Shown piece after piece: positions 1-8,123 of a stretch of DNA of 18,545 bases. The position numbers were made by a program, and so were the translations under genes. Numbering within the stretch: position 1 is the stretch's first letter; each line of letters begins with the position of its first letter. A model generated the notes under the pieces. That model saw only the letters and a program-made list of their open reading frames with translations. It did not search any database and was not told the DNA's origin. This DNA is from JBGPJO01 sp964348535 (lineage in GTDB: Bacteria > Patescibacteriota > Minisyncoccia > Phycocordibacterales > JAKFXT01): contig CAYGDB010000011.1 in assembly GCA_964348535.1 (NCBI GenBank), forward strand, positions 1-18,545. The letters run 5' to 3'.

Positions 1-229
1 TTAGCAAAGATATTTTATTAACAGCAAGTGTTCGGATTGAGGGGGTTTTGTAGGTACTTGATTACTCTTTTTAGAATATCATAATTGCTACTGTAAGTCA
101 AGAGTAGTGGGTAATTTGTAAAATCTTCTATTTTTATGTTTGGGACTTTACGTTAATTATTAATGTTCTCTTCAGTACAAAGCGCCAAGAAGTCATTCTA
201 AATAAGCGCGTGTTAAACTTAACATATCA
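1..229. other. AT-rich region upstream of the plus-strand glycan genes
   Basis: No gene, tRNA or terminator is seen. A short inverted repeat GTTAA-AC-TTAAC (about 212-224) lies just before ATG 230 and could be an operator. No good -35/-10 pair stands out. Confidence 0.4.
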
Positions 230-775
230 ATGAAAATCATCCTCGCCACACCACTCTACCCGCCCGATATCGCTGAGCCAGCTCCTTATGTGAAAGAGTT
301 GGCCAAATGCCTGAAAAGTTTGCACGGGGTGACGATTGTTACCTATGGGGGAATACCGGAAAAAGTGGAGGGGGTGAATATAGTTTCGGTAAGCAAAAAA
401 CAGCCTTTGCCGATTCGTCTTTTGCTTTATACTTTTGTCCTATGGAAAGCAACGCGCGGAGCCGAAATTATTTACGCTCAAAATGGCCCGTCAACAGAGC
501 TTCCTGTCGGAGTGGTTTCGCTCATAACAGGAAAACCGGTCATATTTCATATAATAGATAAAACCTCTCATCAAAGGGCGTCGAAAAATCGGCTACTTAA
601 CAGCATTGAAAACTTTGTTTTTAAAAGAGCCAAAAAAATAATAACGGAAACACCGCTCCCCCGTCCGGAGATTTTACCATTTAATGCGAGGCCAGAGGAA
701 GAAATTCTAAAATACGAAGAGTCTTGGGTAAAACACATAAATGAATTGAATAAAGTTTTTGAAAATGAAAAATAA
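230..775 (+). CDS. GT4-like glycosyltransferase, N-terminal domain only
   Basis: Encodes 181 residues that match the N-terminal Rossmann half of GT-B glycosyltransferases: MKIILATPLYPP at the start, then a YVKELAKCL helix, a VTIVTYGG strand, IIYAQNGPS and GKPVIFHI. The usual family length is 350-400 residues. The C-terminal nucleotide-sugar-binding half with the EX7E motif is absent, and the protein ends in a charged tail (PEEEILKYEESWVKHINEL). The ending looks tidy rather than frameshifted, because the next 1.1 kb encodes an unrelated kinase in another frame. It may be a stand-alone acceptor-binding domain, or a truncated enzyme that has lost catalysis; I cannot tell which. The ATG has no SD. 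The stop overlaps the start of the following gene by about 11 bp, which suggests one transcript and possible translational coupling. Domain assignment is fairly secure; enzyme activity is not. Confidence 0.75.
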   Translation: MKIILATPLYPPDIAEPAPYVKELAKCLKSLHGVTIVTYGGIPEKVEGVNIVSVSKKQPLPIRLLLYTFVLWKATRGAEIIYAQNGPSTELPVGVVSLITGKPVIFHIIDKTSHQRASKNRLLNSIENFVFKRAKKIITETPLPRPEILPFNARPEEEILKYEESWVKHINELNKVFENEK

Positions 776-1871
776 AAACACAAAAGAATCGTGGGAGGAA
801 TATAAAAAAATAGAGCTTGAGAAAATCGACCAAATTCTCAAAAAGCTCGGTTACACGCTTGAAGATAAGCAACCGCATATAAGCGGTGAAAGATTCTTAT
901 CAGAAGCCGTTACCACAGCCCACGGCCGAAAATTTATACTTGTAGGGCATAACGAGGCCGGAGAAAAAGTGATTATAAAAGTTACAAATGATAAAAAAGG
1001 CGTGCGGGAAATTGAACACGAAAGAAAATGCCGAGAAATTTTGAAAGAAATAAAATTCGCCTACCAAATATTTTTTACCCCCACTGAAATACTTTTCACA
1101 AAAAAAGACGGATGCACCATATCCATTCAAGAATTCATTGAACAAGAAAAGTCTTTTTTAGAACGCGGAACACCGGAGCAATTTGGTCTCGCCCTAAAGG
1201 CTTTTAAAGCTCAAGAAAGCGCTCATGCCACCACTTACGCCCATGAGCGGCTAGTCCGCAAAAATTTCGGTTCAATTGACGCCAAAGGATATTTGAAAGT
1301 TTTTGACAAATTTAAAAAAGACATCACAAGCTATTTTCCGGAAAACAAAGAACTTGCGGAAAATCTCAAAAAGGCCGAAAAAATTCTTGAAGAAAATAAA
1401 GAAGTGATAGAGCAATACTGCGGATTCTTAACCCATGTTGATTTTGTCCCGCATAACATAAGAGTCGCCAATGGAAATATATATTTATTAGACCATTCAT
1501 CTTTGCGCTTCGGCAATAAATACGAGGGGTGGGCGCGGTTTTTGAATTTTATGACTCTTTATAATCCAACACTTGAAGCGGCGCTGATTGAATACGTGAA
1601 AAATAACAGAACCGAGGAAGAATCCCTTTCGCTTCAACTTATGCGAATATATCGCCTTGGAGAAATAATTTGGTACTACACGAACACTTTGGATAAAACA
1701 TCTGGGGATTTGCATACTTTAAACACTAAACGCATTCAATTTTGGACAGAGGTCCTTGAAGCCGTGCTTGAAAATAAAAATATTTCTAAAGATGTTGTGG
1801 AGAAATACAAAAATGATAGAAACTCCCTAAGAAGTGGAGAGGAAAAAGAACGTCAGATAGGATTACACTAA
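765..1871 (+). CDS. APH/choline-kinase-like phosphotransferase
   Basis: About 368 residues with the layout of aminoglycoside-phosphotransferase-like small-molecule kinases. The N-lobe carries a VIIKV strand with the expected ATP-binding lysine and an acidic helix (REIEHERKC). The catalytic loop is HVDFVPHNIR, fitting the HxDxxxxN pattern, and LLDHSS supplies the metal-binding Asp. The family phosphorylates hydroxyls of small substrates such as sugars, choline or antibiotics; the substrate here is unknown. Location beside glycosyltransferases favours a sugar or envelope role over drug resistance (inference). I place the start at ATG 765; a TTG two codons upstream (759) is also possible. Neither has a clear SD. 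The gene overlaps the upstream gene, and its 3' end overlaps the convergent glycosyltransferase by 9 bp. Confidence 0.75.
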   Translation: MKNKNTKESWEEYKKIELEKIDQILKKLGYTLEDKQPHISGERFLSEAVTTAHGRKFILVGHNEAGEKVIIKVTNDKKGVREIEHERKCREILKEIKFAYQIFFTPTEILFTKKDGCTISIQEFIEQEKSFLERGTPEQFGLALKAFKAQESAHATTYAHERLVRKNFGSIDAKGYLKVFDKFKKDITSYFPENKELAENLKKAEKILEENKEVIEQYCGFLTHVDFVPHNIRVANGNIYLLDHSSLRFGNKYEGWARFLNFMTLYNPTLEAALIEYVKNNRTEEESLSLQLMRIYRLGEIIWYYTNTLDKTSGDLHTLNTKRIQFWTEVLEAVLENKNISKDVVEKYKNDRNSLRSGEEKERQIGLH

Positions 1872-3050
1872 AGCTCTGTCAAAAACTTTCGTTCGCATTT
1901 CTTTGACTATATTGTCCCAATCGAATTTCTCAAGAACCATCGCCCGAGCTGTTTCCGTCACTTTTTTTACCTTGTCAGGATTAGATAAAATTTCTTTCAC
2001 CGCCTCGGCAATTTGCTCCGGACTATCCTTATCAACAACCCAGCCGGTCGTTTGCTTATCCGGATTTCTCTTTTCATCAAAAATAAAATCGGCAAGACCT
2101 CCCTCTTGAGTGGCAACAACCGGTAAGTAAGAAGCCATAGCGGAATTAAAGGCATGACCTTGTCCTTCAGATCGGCTTGCTCCGACAAAAACATCCGACG
2201 CCTTGCGATAGGTGGTTACGACAGAACGGTCAACATGCCCAGCAAAAATAACCCTGTCTGCCACTCCCAAATCTTCAGCGAGACGCTTCAACATTCCTTC
2301 GTCCTCGCCTCCTCCAACCAAGAGAAGTCGTACATGCGAAGGAAGCAACGGGAGCGCTCTAATGGTAGTGTCATTCCCTTTCTGATGAACAAGTCGGGCG
2401 GTGTTTATGAGAAATATTTCTCCGGTTTTCTTTCCCAATTTTTTCTTAAGCGAATCAACTTCTTTAGGGTTGATAGCGGCTTTCAAGTCTCTGGGGTTTG
2501 CCCCGTCGTAAATTATTTCAATTGGCCCTTTGTAGCCTCGAAGTTTTGGCCATTCTCCAAGGTAGGCGGATATCGCCTGTATTACTTTTGCGGTACGAAA
2601 GCCGTAGTCAAGAAGCGGTGTAAAAGGCCGGACAAACCACCGCTTGAATACTTTTTCGTATGGGTCGCCGTCCTGAATGGAAAGAATATGCGGCGCCCGG
2701 ACATCAATCAATCTGGCAATCACTAATGGGAAAAGCATATACGTCATCATGCACCAAACCGCGTCAAAGTGTAGTTTGCGGTCAAGCGATTTTGCCTTGA
2801 AAGCAGCAAGTAATGGAAAAAGAGCCTTGGATAGATAGGATCCGCCAAACCCGACTCTCCACACTTCCACGTTTGAAAGACGCTCTCGCCTTGACGCTTT
2901 TTTATCAAACAAGAGAGTAACCATATGAAACTCAATATCTGACGGATCTATTCTGTCTGTTATGTCTTTGATGGCGCTCTCCGCGCCAGATACAAAGCTG
3001 GGGTAATAGGCGAGAGAAAAAATCAAAATTTTTTTCTGTGGGTTATTCAT
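1863..3050 (-). CDS. GT4 family glycosyltransferase
   Basis: A complete GT-B glycosyltransferase of 395 residues. The N-domain begins KILIFSLAYYPSFVSGAESA and the C-domain contains INTARLVHQKGND, VRLLLVGGGEDE and RVIFAGHV, typical of family 4 enzymes that move a sugar from a nucleotide-sugar to a glycan or lipid. The nucleotide-sugar site reads SEGQGHAFNSAMASYLPV. The first Glu of the EX7E motif is present, but the second is replaced by Ser (E-x7-S), which is unusual for an active retaining GT4. It starts at an ATG without an SD, 12 bp downstream of the DUF218-like gene, so it is probably the last gene of a surface-glycan operon. It could make capsule or glycoprotein sugars; acceptor and donor are not predictable. 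Confidence 0.9.
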   Translation of the reverse strand: MNNPQKKILIFSLAYYPSFVSGAESAIKDITDRIDPSDIEFHMVTLLFDKKASRRERLSNVEVWRVGFGGSYLSKALFPLLAAFKAKSLDRKLHFDAVWCMMTYMLFPLVIARLIDVRAPHILSIQDGDPYEKVFKRWFVRPFTPLLDYGFRTAKVIQAISAYLGEWPKLRGYKGPIEIIYDGANPRDLKAAINPKEVDSLKKKLGKKTGEIFLINTARLVHQKGNDTTIRALPLLPSHVRLLLVGGGEDEGMLKRLAEDLGVADRVIFAGHVDRSVVTTYRKASDVFVGASRSEGQGHAFNSAMASYLPVVATQEGGLADFIFDEKRNPDKQTTGWVVDKDSPEQIAEAVKEILSNPDKVKKVTETARAMVLEKFDWDNIVKEMRTKVFDRALV

Positions 3051-3062
3051 TTGAGATTAAAA

Positions 3063-3770
3063 CTATTTTTTTGGTTTCCACCACACATCCACTCCATATT
3101 TTCTGATAAGGTCGCCCCACTCTGAAAGAAATTTTTCAAAAACATCTTCCCCTTGTCCCATAATCTCAAACAGCGTTTTTGCGTATCTAAAAGTCTGCCA
3201 CTTTGGAATATCTCCGCGATGCGGAGGTTCAACGACGACAACATCGTCCACAGAGGCTCCCTCAAAACAAGTATCCGCGGGAGCCCAAATAACCTTGTGG
3301 CGAAAAATTCTGTATTTTTCTTCTTTCAAAACGATGGCAAGGCCGACTTTAATACTACGAGAAGCATGGGTGGCCACAGCCGTAATAATCGGATTAGTTA
3401 TCTCCTTCAAAAGACACATATCAAAATACGCGCGCAGTTCTTCAGTCGTATTTTGTGTTACCTTATCAATAAAAGACCTCTCTTCGAGAAAAACTTTCAG
3501 CTCTTCCGGTTTAGACTGACACAAATCGGCAAGCTCTGAAAGATGCGAGAGAGCAAATTGAAACATATATTCCGACTCTTTCACCCCCTCTTTTTCCGAA
3601 GCTCCCGTGCCCAAAAATATCAGAGAAACATTTTCATTATAGGCCAGTTGAACTCCTCGCGGGATTGAACCCCAAAGTCCTTCAGACGGACTTCCCCATA
3701 CAATGCTCTCCCACCCTTCGGCTTCCAAGTGGCAACCATGAATAAGAACCGCTTTTTTTTGAGATATCAT
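3063..3770 (-). CDS. DUF218/YdcF-like protein
   Basis: 235 residues, not strongly conserved, but with the landmarks of the DUF218 (YdcF/SanA/ElyC) fold. These are a hydrophobic strand followed by a glycine turn (VSLIFLGTGASEKEGVKESEYM), a polar Asn-Thr segment (VTQNTTEELRAYF) where the family has its S-x-N-T-x-E-N motif, and a second core strand before a His/Arg segment (IITAVATHASRSIKVG). Family members act on envelope carbon or nucleotide-sugar metabolism, mostly without a proven reaction. No signal peptide or membrane segment is visible. The start codon overlaps the stop of the upstream epimerase gene in an ATGA arrangement, so translation is probably coupled. A second, more canonical DUF218 gene lies at 12726-13373. 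The call rests on pattern similarity and is moderate. Confidence 0.5.
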   Translation of the reverse strand: MISQKKAVLIHGCHLEAEGWESIVWGSPSEGLWGSIPRGVQLAYNENVSLIFLGTGASEKEGVKESEYMFQFALSHLSELADLCQSKPEELKVFLEERSFIDKVTQNTTEELRAYFDMCLLKEITNPIITAVATHASRSIKVGLAIVLKEEKYRIFRHKVIWAPADTCFEGASVDDVVVVEPPHRGDIPKWQTFRYAKTLFEIMGQGEDVFEKFLSEWGDLIRKYGVDVWWKPKK

Positions 3771-4678
3771 ATTTTTTCCGATTTAACTGAAGATATATAA
3801 TCTTCAAGTTTCCGAGTTTGATGCCATCCCAAAGCTTTTATTTTTGAAGAATCAATAGCGCCGGAAGAACGGGTGCTTTTAGTTTTAGGGAGCATTTTTA
3901 TTTCTCCGCCGAACATCTCGGCAACATCAAAAAGAGAGTAAACATCCTCGGAACTGATACCGTATTCATCATCTTCACCTTTTTCACCGGCAAGAATAAT
4001 GCCTGAAACGGTGTCATCCACATGAGTGAAGGCTCTTGTTTGAGAACCGGGTTGCCTTATTTCGCATGCTTTGCCGGAAAGATAACATTGTTTAAAAGTT
4101 TCTATCACTGTCCCGTATTGTTCCACCCCAGCTTTTTCTCGCGGTCCGTAGACATTGTAAAAATAAACTATGGAATATGGCAAATGGTACCAAGCGCCAT
4201 AACCGGCAACCAATTCCGAATTTGAAGCTTTTGACCATGTGTAGGGCGCCAGATTTCTTCCTTCCGTTCCATCCTCTCGCGCGCTTGTGAATTTTGTTGA
4301 AGAGCCGGCATAGACAAGTTTTGTTTTTTTCTCTGTTTTTTTCTCTTTGAACTTTCGCCAGAATTCAAGCACTCCTGCCGTGCCAGCCATATTTAAATCA
4401 AAAACAAGCGCGGGCTCTTCCAAGCTTTTTGCCACCCGTGAATATTCACCCAAATGATAAATAATGTCGGGCGTTTCGGTAATATGTTTTTCAATATCTT
4501 TGGTATGACCCTCCCGATATTCAACTCCATCAACATGATTTTCTTTTGAGCCGGTGAAATAATTATCAAGAGAAATTACTCTGTGGCCGTCTTTGAAAAG
4601 ACGCTCGCAGAGATGCGAGCCGATGAAGCCGGCGCCGCCTGTTACCAGTATTGTCTTTCTTTCTTTTTTAGTATCCAT
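3767..4678 (-). CDS. NAD-dependent sugar epimerase/dehydratase (extended SDR)
   Basis: About 303 residues of an extended short-chain dehydrogenase acting on nucleotide-sugars (GalE/RfbB-like). The NAD-binding motif GGAGFIGSHL follows the first strand, with an acidic residue after strand two (SLDNY). The catalytic set is visible as a Ser in VYAGSST and a Tyr-x3-Lys in APYTWSK. FYNVYGPRE and RAFTHVDDTVSGI are typical substrate-domain segments. It probably supplies an epimerised or dehydrated UDP/GDP-sugar for the glycosyltransferases nearby; substrate specificity is not readable. I prefer ATG at 4678; a TTG at 4687 would add three residues. The 50-bp gap to the upstream lamin-tail gene holds an imperfect stem (4702-4710 with 4745-4754) and an inner hairpin with arms ACTATT/AATAGT, which may modulate expression. 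Confidence 0.88.
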   Translation of the reverse strand: MDTKKERKTILVTGGAGFIGSHLCERLFKDGHRVISLDNYFTGSKENHVDGVEYREGHTKDIEKHITETPDIIYHLGEYSRVAKSLEEPALVFDLNMAGTAGVLEFWRKFKEKKTEKKTKLVYAGSSTKFTSAREDGTEGRNLAPYTWSKASNSELVAGYGAWYHLPYSIVYFYNVYGPREKAGVEQYGTVIETFKQCYLSGKACEIRQPGSQTRAFTHVDDTVSGIILAGEKGEDDEYGISSEDVYSLFDVAEMFGGEIKMLPKTKSTRSSGAIDSSKIKALGWHQTRKLEDYISSVKSEKI

Positions 4679-4728
4679 AACTCTCAATATAGCAACCTAT
4701 TAAAGCGGTTAAAAGTGGCGACATCAGA

Positions 4729-6132
4729 CTATTCTACAATAGTAAAACCGCTTTGATTTTTTTTCTTACTACCGACAAAAATAACACCGCTCAAAGCAAG
4801 AATGATAATTCCAAAAAGAGCGAGGTACCATTTCCAGTTTTCAGACTTTTTTAGGAGAGGCGGGGCGGCTTCGGCCGCCGAAGCCGCCTGCTTGGCATTT
4901 TTCAATCCGGAGGAAATTTCTTCAACTGATTCTTCTATCGCGCCAGCTATCGCAACTTTTTGTTGAGAAGAATACGGCATTAAAGTCGGAGCAACAGAAA
5001 CCGATTTTGAGTTCGAGTTTGAATATTGGTAAGCCACCTTGCCGCTTGGGTAATAAAGGGTAAGATTTTCTTCGCTCGGGGCAAGTTTGGTGACAGAATT
5101 CGCAAATCTAATTTTTTTAGACGGAAGAACGAAAGTTCTGCTTGGGATCACAAAAGTTTTTACCCCGTCTGAAATCTGCCACCACGAGATGTCGGCTTCT
5201 TTGAGTGACCCGTTTAAAATTTCCACATAACCATCCTCCCCGGACAAAATACCGGAAATGGACATTTTGGAATCTGTAACGACAACTACGGCCTTGTCAC
5301 TAACCGAGCGCTCATCTGAAGCGACATTTAGGATAACTATATGTTCGCCCGGGTAGCGATAAGTATGACTGACTTTTTTTCCTTCAGCCACTTCTCCATC
5401 ACCAAAGTTCCATACATAACGAGCGTTCAAAAGAGGCTCTTTTTTTATGCCAAGAGCCTGTCCTTCAAAAATAACTGACGCTCCCGCTATCACATCTCTG
5501 TCAGGTCCGACACTCGGAAAAATAGTTTGTTTTACCAAATTCTCGTCGCTCCCTATAGAAGAAGATTGGGAACTATTTGATTCACTTGACGCGCTTGAAG
5601 AAACTTCTTGAGAAGAAGCGGGCGCGTCGCTTCCTGAGTTCACCATTCCGGGCGTTGGGGTTGAAGCGACCCAAGCGCTGTCTAATTTTTGTAACGAGTT
5701 GCCGTCATTTTTTGCTCCCCAATCAGATGTGTAAGTTACAGAATCAGTGGCCCCGGAATCTTTATCCGCCTTTATAGCAAGAGTCTCTCCATCATTCAAA
5801 GAAAAAGAAGCTTTAAAAAGAAGTCCGGAAAAACCGCTAAAATAATTTTTAAAAGCGGTTAAATCTCTTGAGATAACAGCGTAACCGCCCGGAGGAATTT
5901 CGGAAACCCCGTCAGCCACAATTCCGTGGTTAGTGTCGGCTTCAAAAAATACCCACTTGGTTAAATCTATCGCCGATGACCCTGTGTTTTGAACCTCAAT
6001 CCACTCTCCACCCGCGCTTGAGTCCGTATCTTTTGGGTCATACATTATCTCACTTATTACAGCCTGGGCGGAAGCGTAAAAAAGCGGAGTAAAAATAAAA
6101 CAGGCCAGAAAAATATACCGCAATATGAGCAT
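4729..6132 (-). CDS. Secreted lamin-tail + PKD domain surface protein, C-terminal membrane anchor
   Basis: 467 residues built as a surface protein. A signal peptide (about 1-22, ending ASAQA) is followed by a lamin-tail domain (about 24-165; VISEIMYDP, GEWIEVQN, GGYAVISR). A Ser-rich linker (about 170-200) leads to a PKD domain (about 205-290; YVWNFGDG and a later SHTYRYPGEH). A second lamin-tail-like region (about 300-375) has YVEILNGS. A flexible Ala/Ser stretch and one membrane helix (about 434-456) precede a lysine-rich cytoplasmic tail. Such proteins are common on Patescibacteria envelopes and are thought to mediate adhesion or envelope structure; no enzyme site is seen. The tail ends in GFTIVE, which looks like a type IV prepilin cleavage motif but has no following hydrophobic helix. 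The ATG lacks an SD and lies 20 bp from the ATPase gene, so the two are probably co-transcribed. Confidence 0.85.
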   Translation of the reverse strand: MLILRYIFLACFIFTPLFYASAQAVISEIMYDPKDTDSSAGGEWIEVQNTGSSAIDLTKWVFFEADTNHGIVADGVSEIPPGGYAVISRDLTAFKNYFSGFSGLLFKASFSLNDGETLAIKADKDSGATDSVTYTSDWGAKNDGNSLQKLDSAWVASTPTPGMVNSGSDAPASSQEVSSSASSESNSSQSSSIGSDENLVKQTIFPSVGPDRDVIAGASVIFEGQALGIKKEPLLNARYVWNFGDGEVAEGKKVSHTYRYPGEHIVILNVASDERSVSDKAVVVVTDSKMSISGILSGEDGYVEILNGSLKEADISWWQISDGVKTFVIPSRTFVLPSKKIRFANSVTKLAPSEENLTLYYPSGKVAYQYSNSNSKSVSVAPTLMPYSSQQKVAIAGAIEESVEEISSGLKNAKQAASAAEAAPPLLKKSENWKWYLALFGIIILALSGVIFVGSKKKNQSGFTIVE

Positions 6133-6136
6133 AATT

Positions 6137-6168
6137 TATTCTTTATTTTTCTTTATTGTTCTTTATTA
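6137..6168. repeat. Three tandem TTCTTTATT units, exact 10-bp period
   Basis: TTCTTTATT starts at 6139, 6149 and 6159. The array covers the stop codon and last codons of the ATPase gene and the leader of the lamin-tail gene. It is a slippage-prone A/T repeat; copy-number change would alter the ATPase C-terminus or the gene spacing. Confidence 0.6.
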
Positions 6169-7958
6169 TCCACGTCAAGTATTTTTCGTAGTTCTTTTTC
6201 CGGAATTTCATTGGGAACGACGGACTTAACCTGTCCTTGATTTGAATTGTCTTTCTGGCCGGAAGGAGATGAAAAATCTTTTTCATTTTCAACTTTAGAA
6301 AAATCTTTTTTAAGAAGCTCTCCCAAGGCCTCTTTCAAAGTTCGTCCATCACCTTCAAGAGGTGGTGGAGTCGGAATCGGAAAACTTTTCTGCTCAGACA
6401 AACGCGGTTCCGGATACTGCCGTGATTGGGATGACTGGCTTACTTTAGGTGAAGAGCTGTTTTTAAGAACACCCACAATGGCTGACTTCAGGTCAAGACC
6501 GCCAACCGGAGCAACATTCACGGATTGATTTTTATTTTTTTCAAAATTATTACCTTTCGTTCTTTCATCTTTAAACTCTCTCGGGGGATCCTTCGGGGCG
6601 CCTCTATCTGCCGATTCCTCTCGTGGATATTCTTTTTTTATTATTTTAGGTTTTTCAACAAATTCGGAAAGCATCTGCTTGGCGATTTCTTCCTCCACTT
6701 CCGCTCTTTTTCTTCCAAAAATCTTTCTGGAATTTAAAATGGATTCTTCTTTAAAAGAAATGGCTGGTTTTTCTATGGGAGACATTCCTTTAGCCGAGAA
6801 AGGTTGAGAACCGACGCCGTCAATCATCAGCTTCAAATACATTTGATACTGTCCCAGATTGACGAAATCCTCAGCCATAAATGTCGGCATAAATTCTTTT
6901 TCAAAAATCTCGGCGTCAAACGGACCCACTCTAAAAACAGCCATAGTGCCGACGTTTCCAAAAATAGCCGCCCTGACCTCTTCCGACATTTGTTCAACAT
7001 ACTGGTGAGCCATAGTCAGATTGAGCTTGTATTTTCTGGCTTCAGACAAAATATCGGCAAAAGACTCATTAGCGAAAGATTGAAACTCGTCCACATAAGT
7101 ATAAAAATTAGGGAGTTTTGACAAAGAAACCTGCGAAGCATCAGCTCTGGAAAGGGCCGCTAAATATATTTTGGTGATAAGCATACTGCCCAAAAGAGAG
7201 GCGTTGCCCTCACCGACAAGACCCTTGGAGAGATTTATTATTAAAATTTTCCCCTCATCCATTATCTCTCTTAAGTCAAAACTTGACTTCGGCTGGCCTA
7301 TAACGTTTCTAATAAGATTGTTTGACGTAAACTGCCCGATTTTGTTTTGAATGGCCGGTACCGCCTCAGCCGCAAATCTATCCGTGTACTTGGCAAACTC
7401 ATCCACCCAGAAAGATTTGGTGGCAGGGTCTTTGATATTCTCCACCACCTTCCTGCGATACTCTTTATCAGAGAGCATTTTATTTACCCCGAGCAAGGTG
7501 GCTCCCGGATATTCAAGCAAAGCCAAAATGGTATTTTGGAGAATGTATTCCATGCGGGCGCTCCATGCGTCAACCCATATTTTTTTGAAGGTGGACATCA
7601 GACCGGAAACGACAAGGTGGCGTTTGTCCGGCCCGATATCTTCCATGATATTGAAAGAAATTGGATTCTCCATATCAAACGGGGCGAAGTAGAGCACATC
7701 TTTGACGCGATTTTCCGGCACGAAATCAAGAAGGTGTTCGGAAGATTTTCCGTGAGGGTCTATAAAAGCTATCCCCTCGCCATTCTGAATATCCTGAATG
7801 GCCATATTCTCAAGCAAGGTGGATTTTCCCATACCGGTCTTACCTATGGCGTAAAAATGTTGAGGACGATCCTTAGCCTTTATACCAAAAGGTTGCTGTT
7901 TGCCACGACTATCGGTAACACCAAAGTACGTTATGCGATTTGGATCATATTTAGCCAT
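6153..7958 (-). CDS. TraG/VirD4/HerA-like DNA-pumping ATPase, soluble form
   Basis: 601 residues. Walker A is GKTGMGKST at 39-47, FIDPHGKSS follows at 65-73, and Walker B is YTYVDEF with Asp290-Glu291. A sensor-like TMAHQY lies at 315-320. This is the RecA-like fold of type IV secretion coupling proteins and HerA helicases, which move DNA using ATP. There is no N-terminal membrane segment, unlike classical VirD4/TraD, so the protein is cytoplasmic or recruited to a partner. Residues from about 440 onward are polar and low-complexity, probably disordered. In Patescibacteria this type is often linked with DNA uptake or pili (inference); no other secretion genes are in this window. The ATG has no SD. 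A 16-bp inverted-repeat arm lies 10-25 bp upstream, with a TATAAT just beyond it. Confidence 0.85.
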   Translation of the reverse strand: MAKYDPNRITYFGVTDSRGKQQPFGIKAKDRPQHFYAIGKTGMGKSTLLENMAIQDIQNGEGIAFIDPHGKSSEHLLDFVPENRVKDVLYFAPFDMENPISFNIMEDIGPDKRHLVVSGLMSTFKKIWVDAWSARMEYILQNTILALLEYPGATLLGVNKMLSDKEYRRKVVENIKDPATKSFWVDEFAKYTDRFAAEAVPAIQNKIGQFTSNNLIRNVIGQPKSSFDLREIMDEGKILIINLSKGLVGEGNASLLGSMLITKIYLAALSRADASQVSLSKLPNFYTYVDEFQSFANESFADILSEARKYKLNLTMAHQYVEQMSEEVRAAIFGNVGTMAVFRVGPFDAEIFEKEFMPTFMAEDFVNLGQYQMYLKLMIDGVGSQPFSAKGMSPIEKPAISFKEESILNSRKIFGRKRAEVEEEIAKQMLSEFVEKPKIIKKEYPREESADRGAPKDPPREFKDERTKGNNFEKNKNQSVNVAPVGGLDLKSAIVGVLKNSSSPKVSQSSQSRQYPEPRLSEQKSFPIPTPPPLEGDGRTLKEALGELLKKDFSKVENEKDFSSPSGQKDNSNQGQVKSVVPNEIPEKELRKILDVDNKEQ

Positions 7959-7967
7959 TAAGTAAAG

Positions 7968-8070
7968 TATACCCCGTGAGATAAAGATTATACAAACCTG
8001 CGAGGCTTTTTATGGCTTCTCCAAAAATTGAATATAAGGATGATTTTCTCAACATATCTCACGGGGTATA
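7968..8070. repeat. 103-bp element bounded by perfect 16-bp inverted repeats
   Basis: The left arm TATACCCCGTGAGATA (7968-7983) and the right arm TATCTCACGGGGTATA (8055-8070) are exact reverse complements separated by 71 bp of AT-rich DNA. The arms are GC-richer than their surroundings. The element fills the gap between the terminator at 8085-8123 and the ATPase start. A TATAAT (minus strand, 7987-7992) lies inside, 3 bp from the left arm. It may be a miniature inverted-repeat element or a pair of operator sites around the ATPase promoter. Confidence 0.7.
7987..7992 (-). promoter_or_regulatory. Candidate -10 box (TATAAT) for the ATPase gene
   Basis: The minus strand reads TTTGTATAATC here, a full -10 hexamer, placing transcription start near 7980 inside the left arm of the inverted repeat. 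No good -35 hexamer is seen 16-18 bp upstream, so strength or activator dependence is uncertain. Confidence 0.35.
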
Positions 8071-8084
8071 GTATGAAAAAAGAT

Positions 8085-8123
8085 AAAAAAGAACCGCCCG
8101 CCAAATTAATTCTTTGGCGGACG
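8085..8123 (-). terminator. Intrinsic terminator overlapping the zinc-knuckle gene stop
   Basis: On the minus strand an 11-bp stem with one G-U pair (8113-8123 with 8095-8105) has a 7-nt loop and is followed, after four bases, by a run of six T. The stop codon of the 56-aa gene lies in the loop, so the last codons double as the upstream arm. Confidence 0.8.

Noticed and set aside
4690..4728. Continuation of a pilin gene after GFTIVE by stop readthrough
   Set aside because: The bases after the TAG translate to a polar, non-hydrophobic stretch, so no pilin helix is encoded.
5829..5865. Inverted repeat AACCGCT/AGCGGTT inside the lamin-tail gene
   Set aside because: It lies within well-conserved coding sequence of the first lamin-tail domain and is explained by codon choice.
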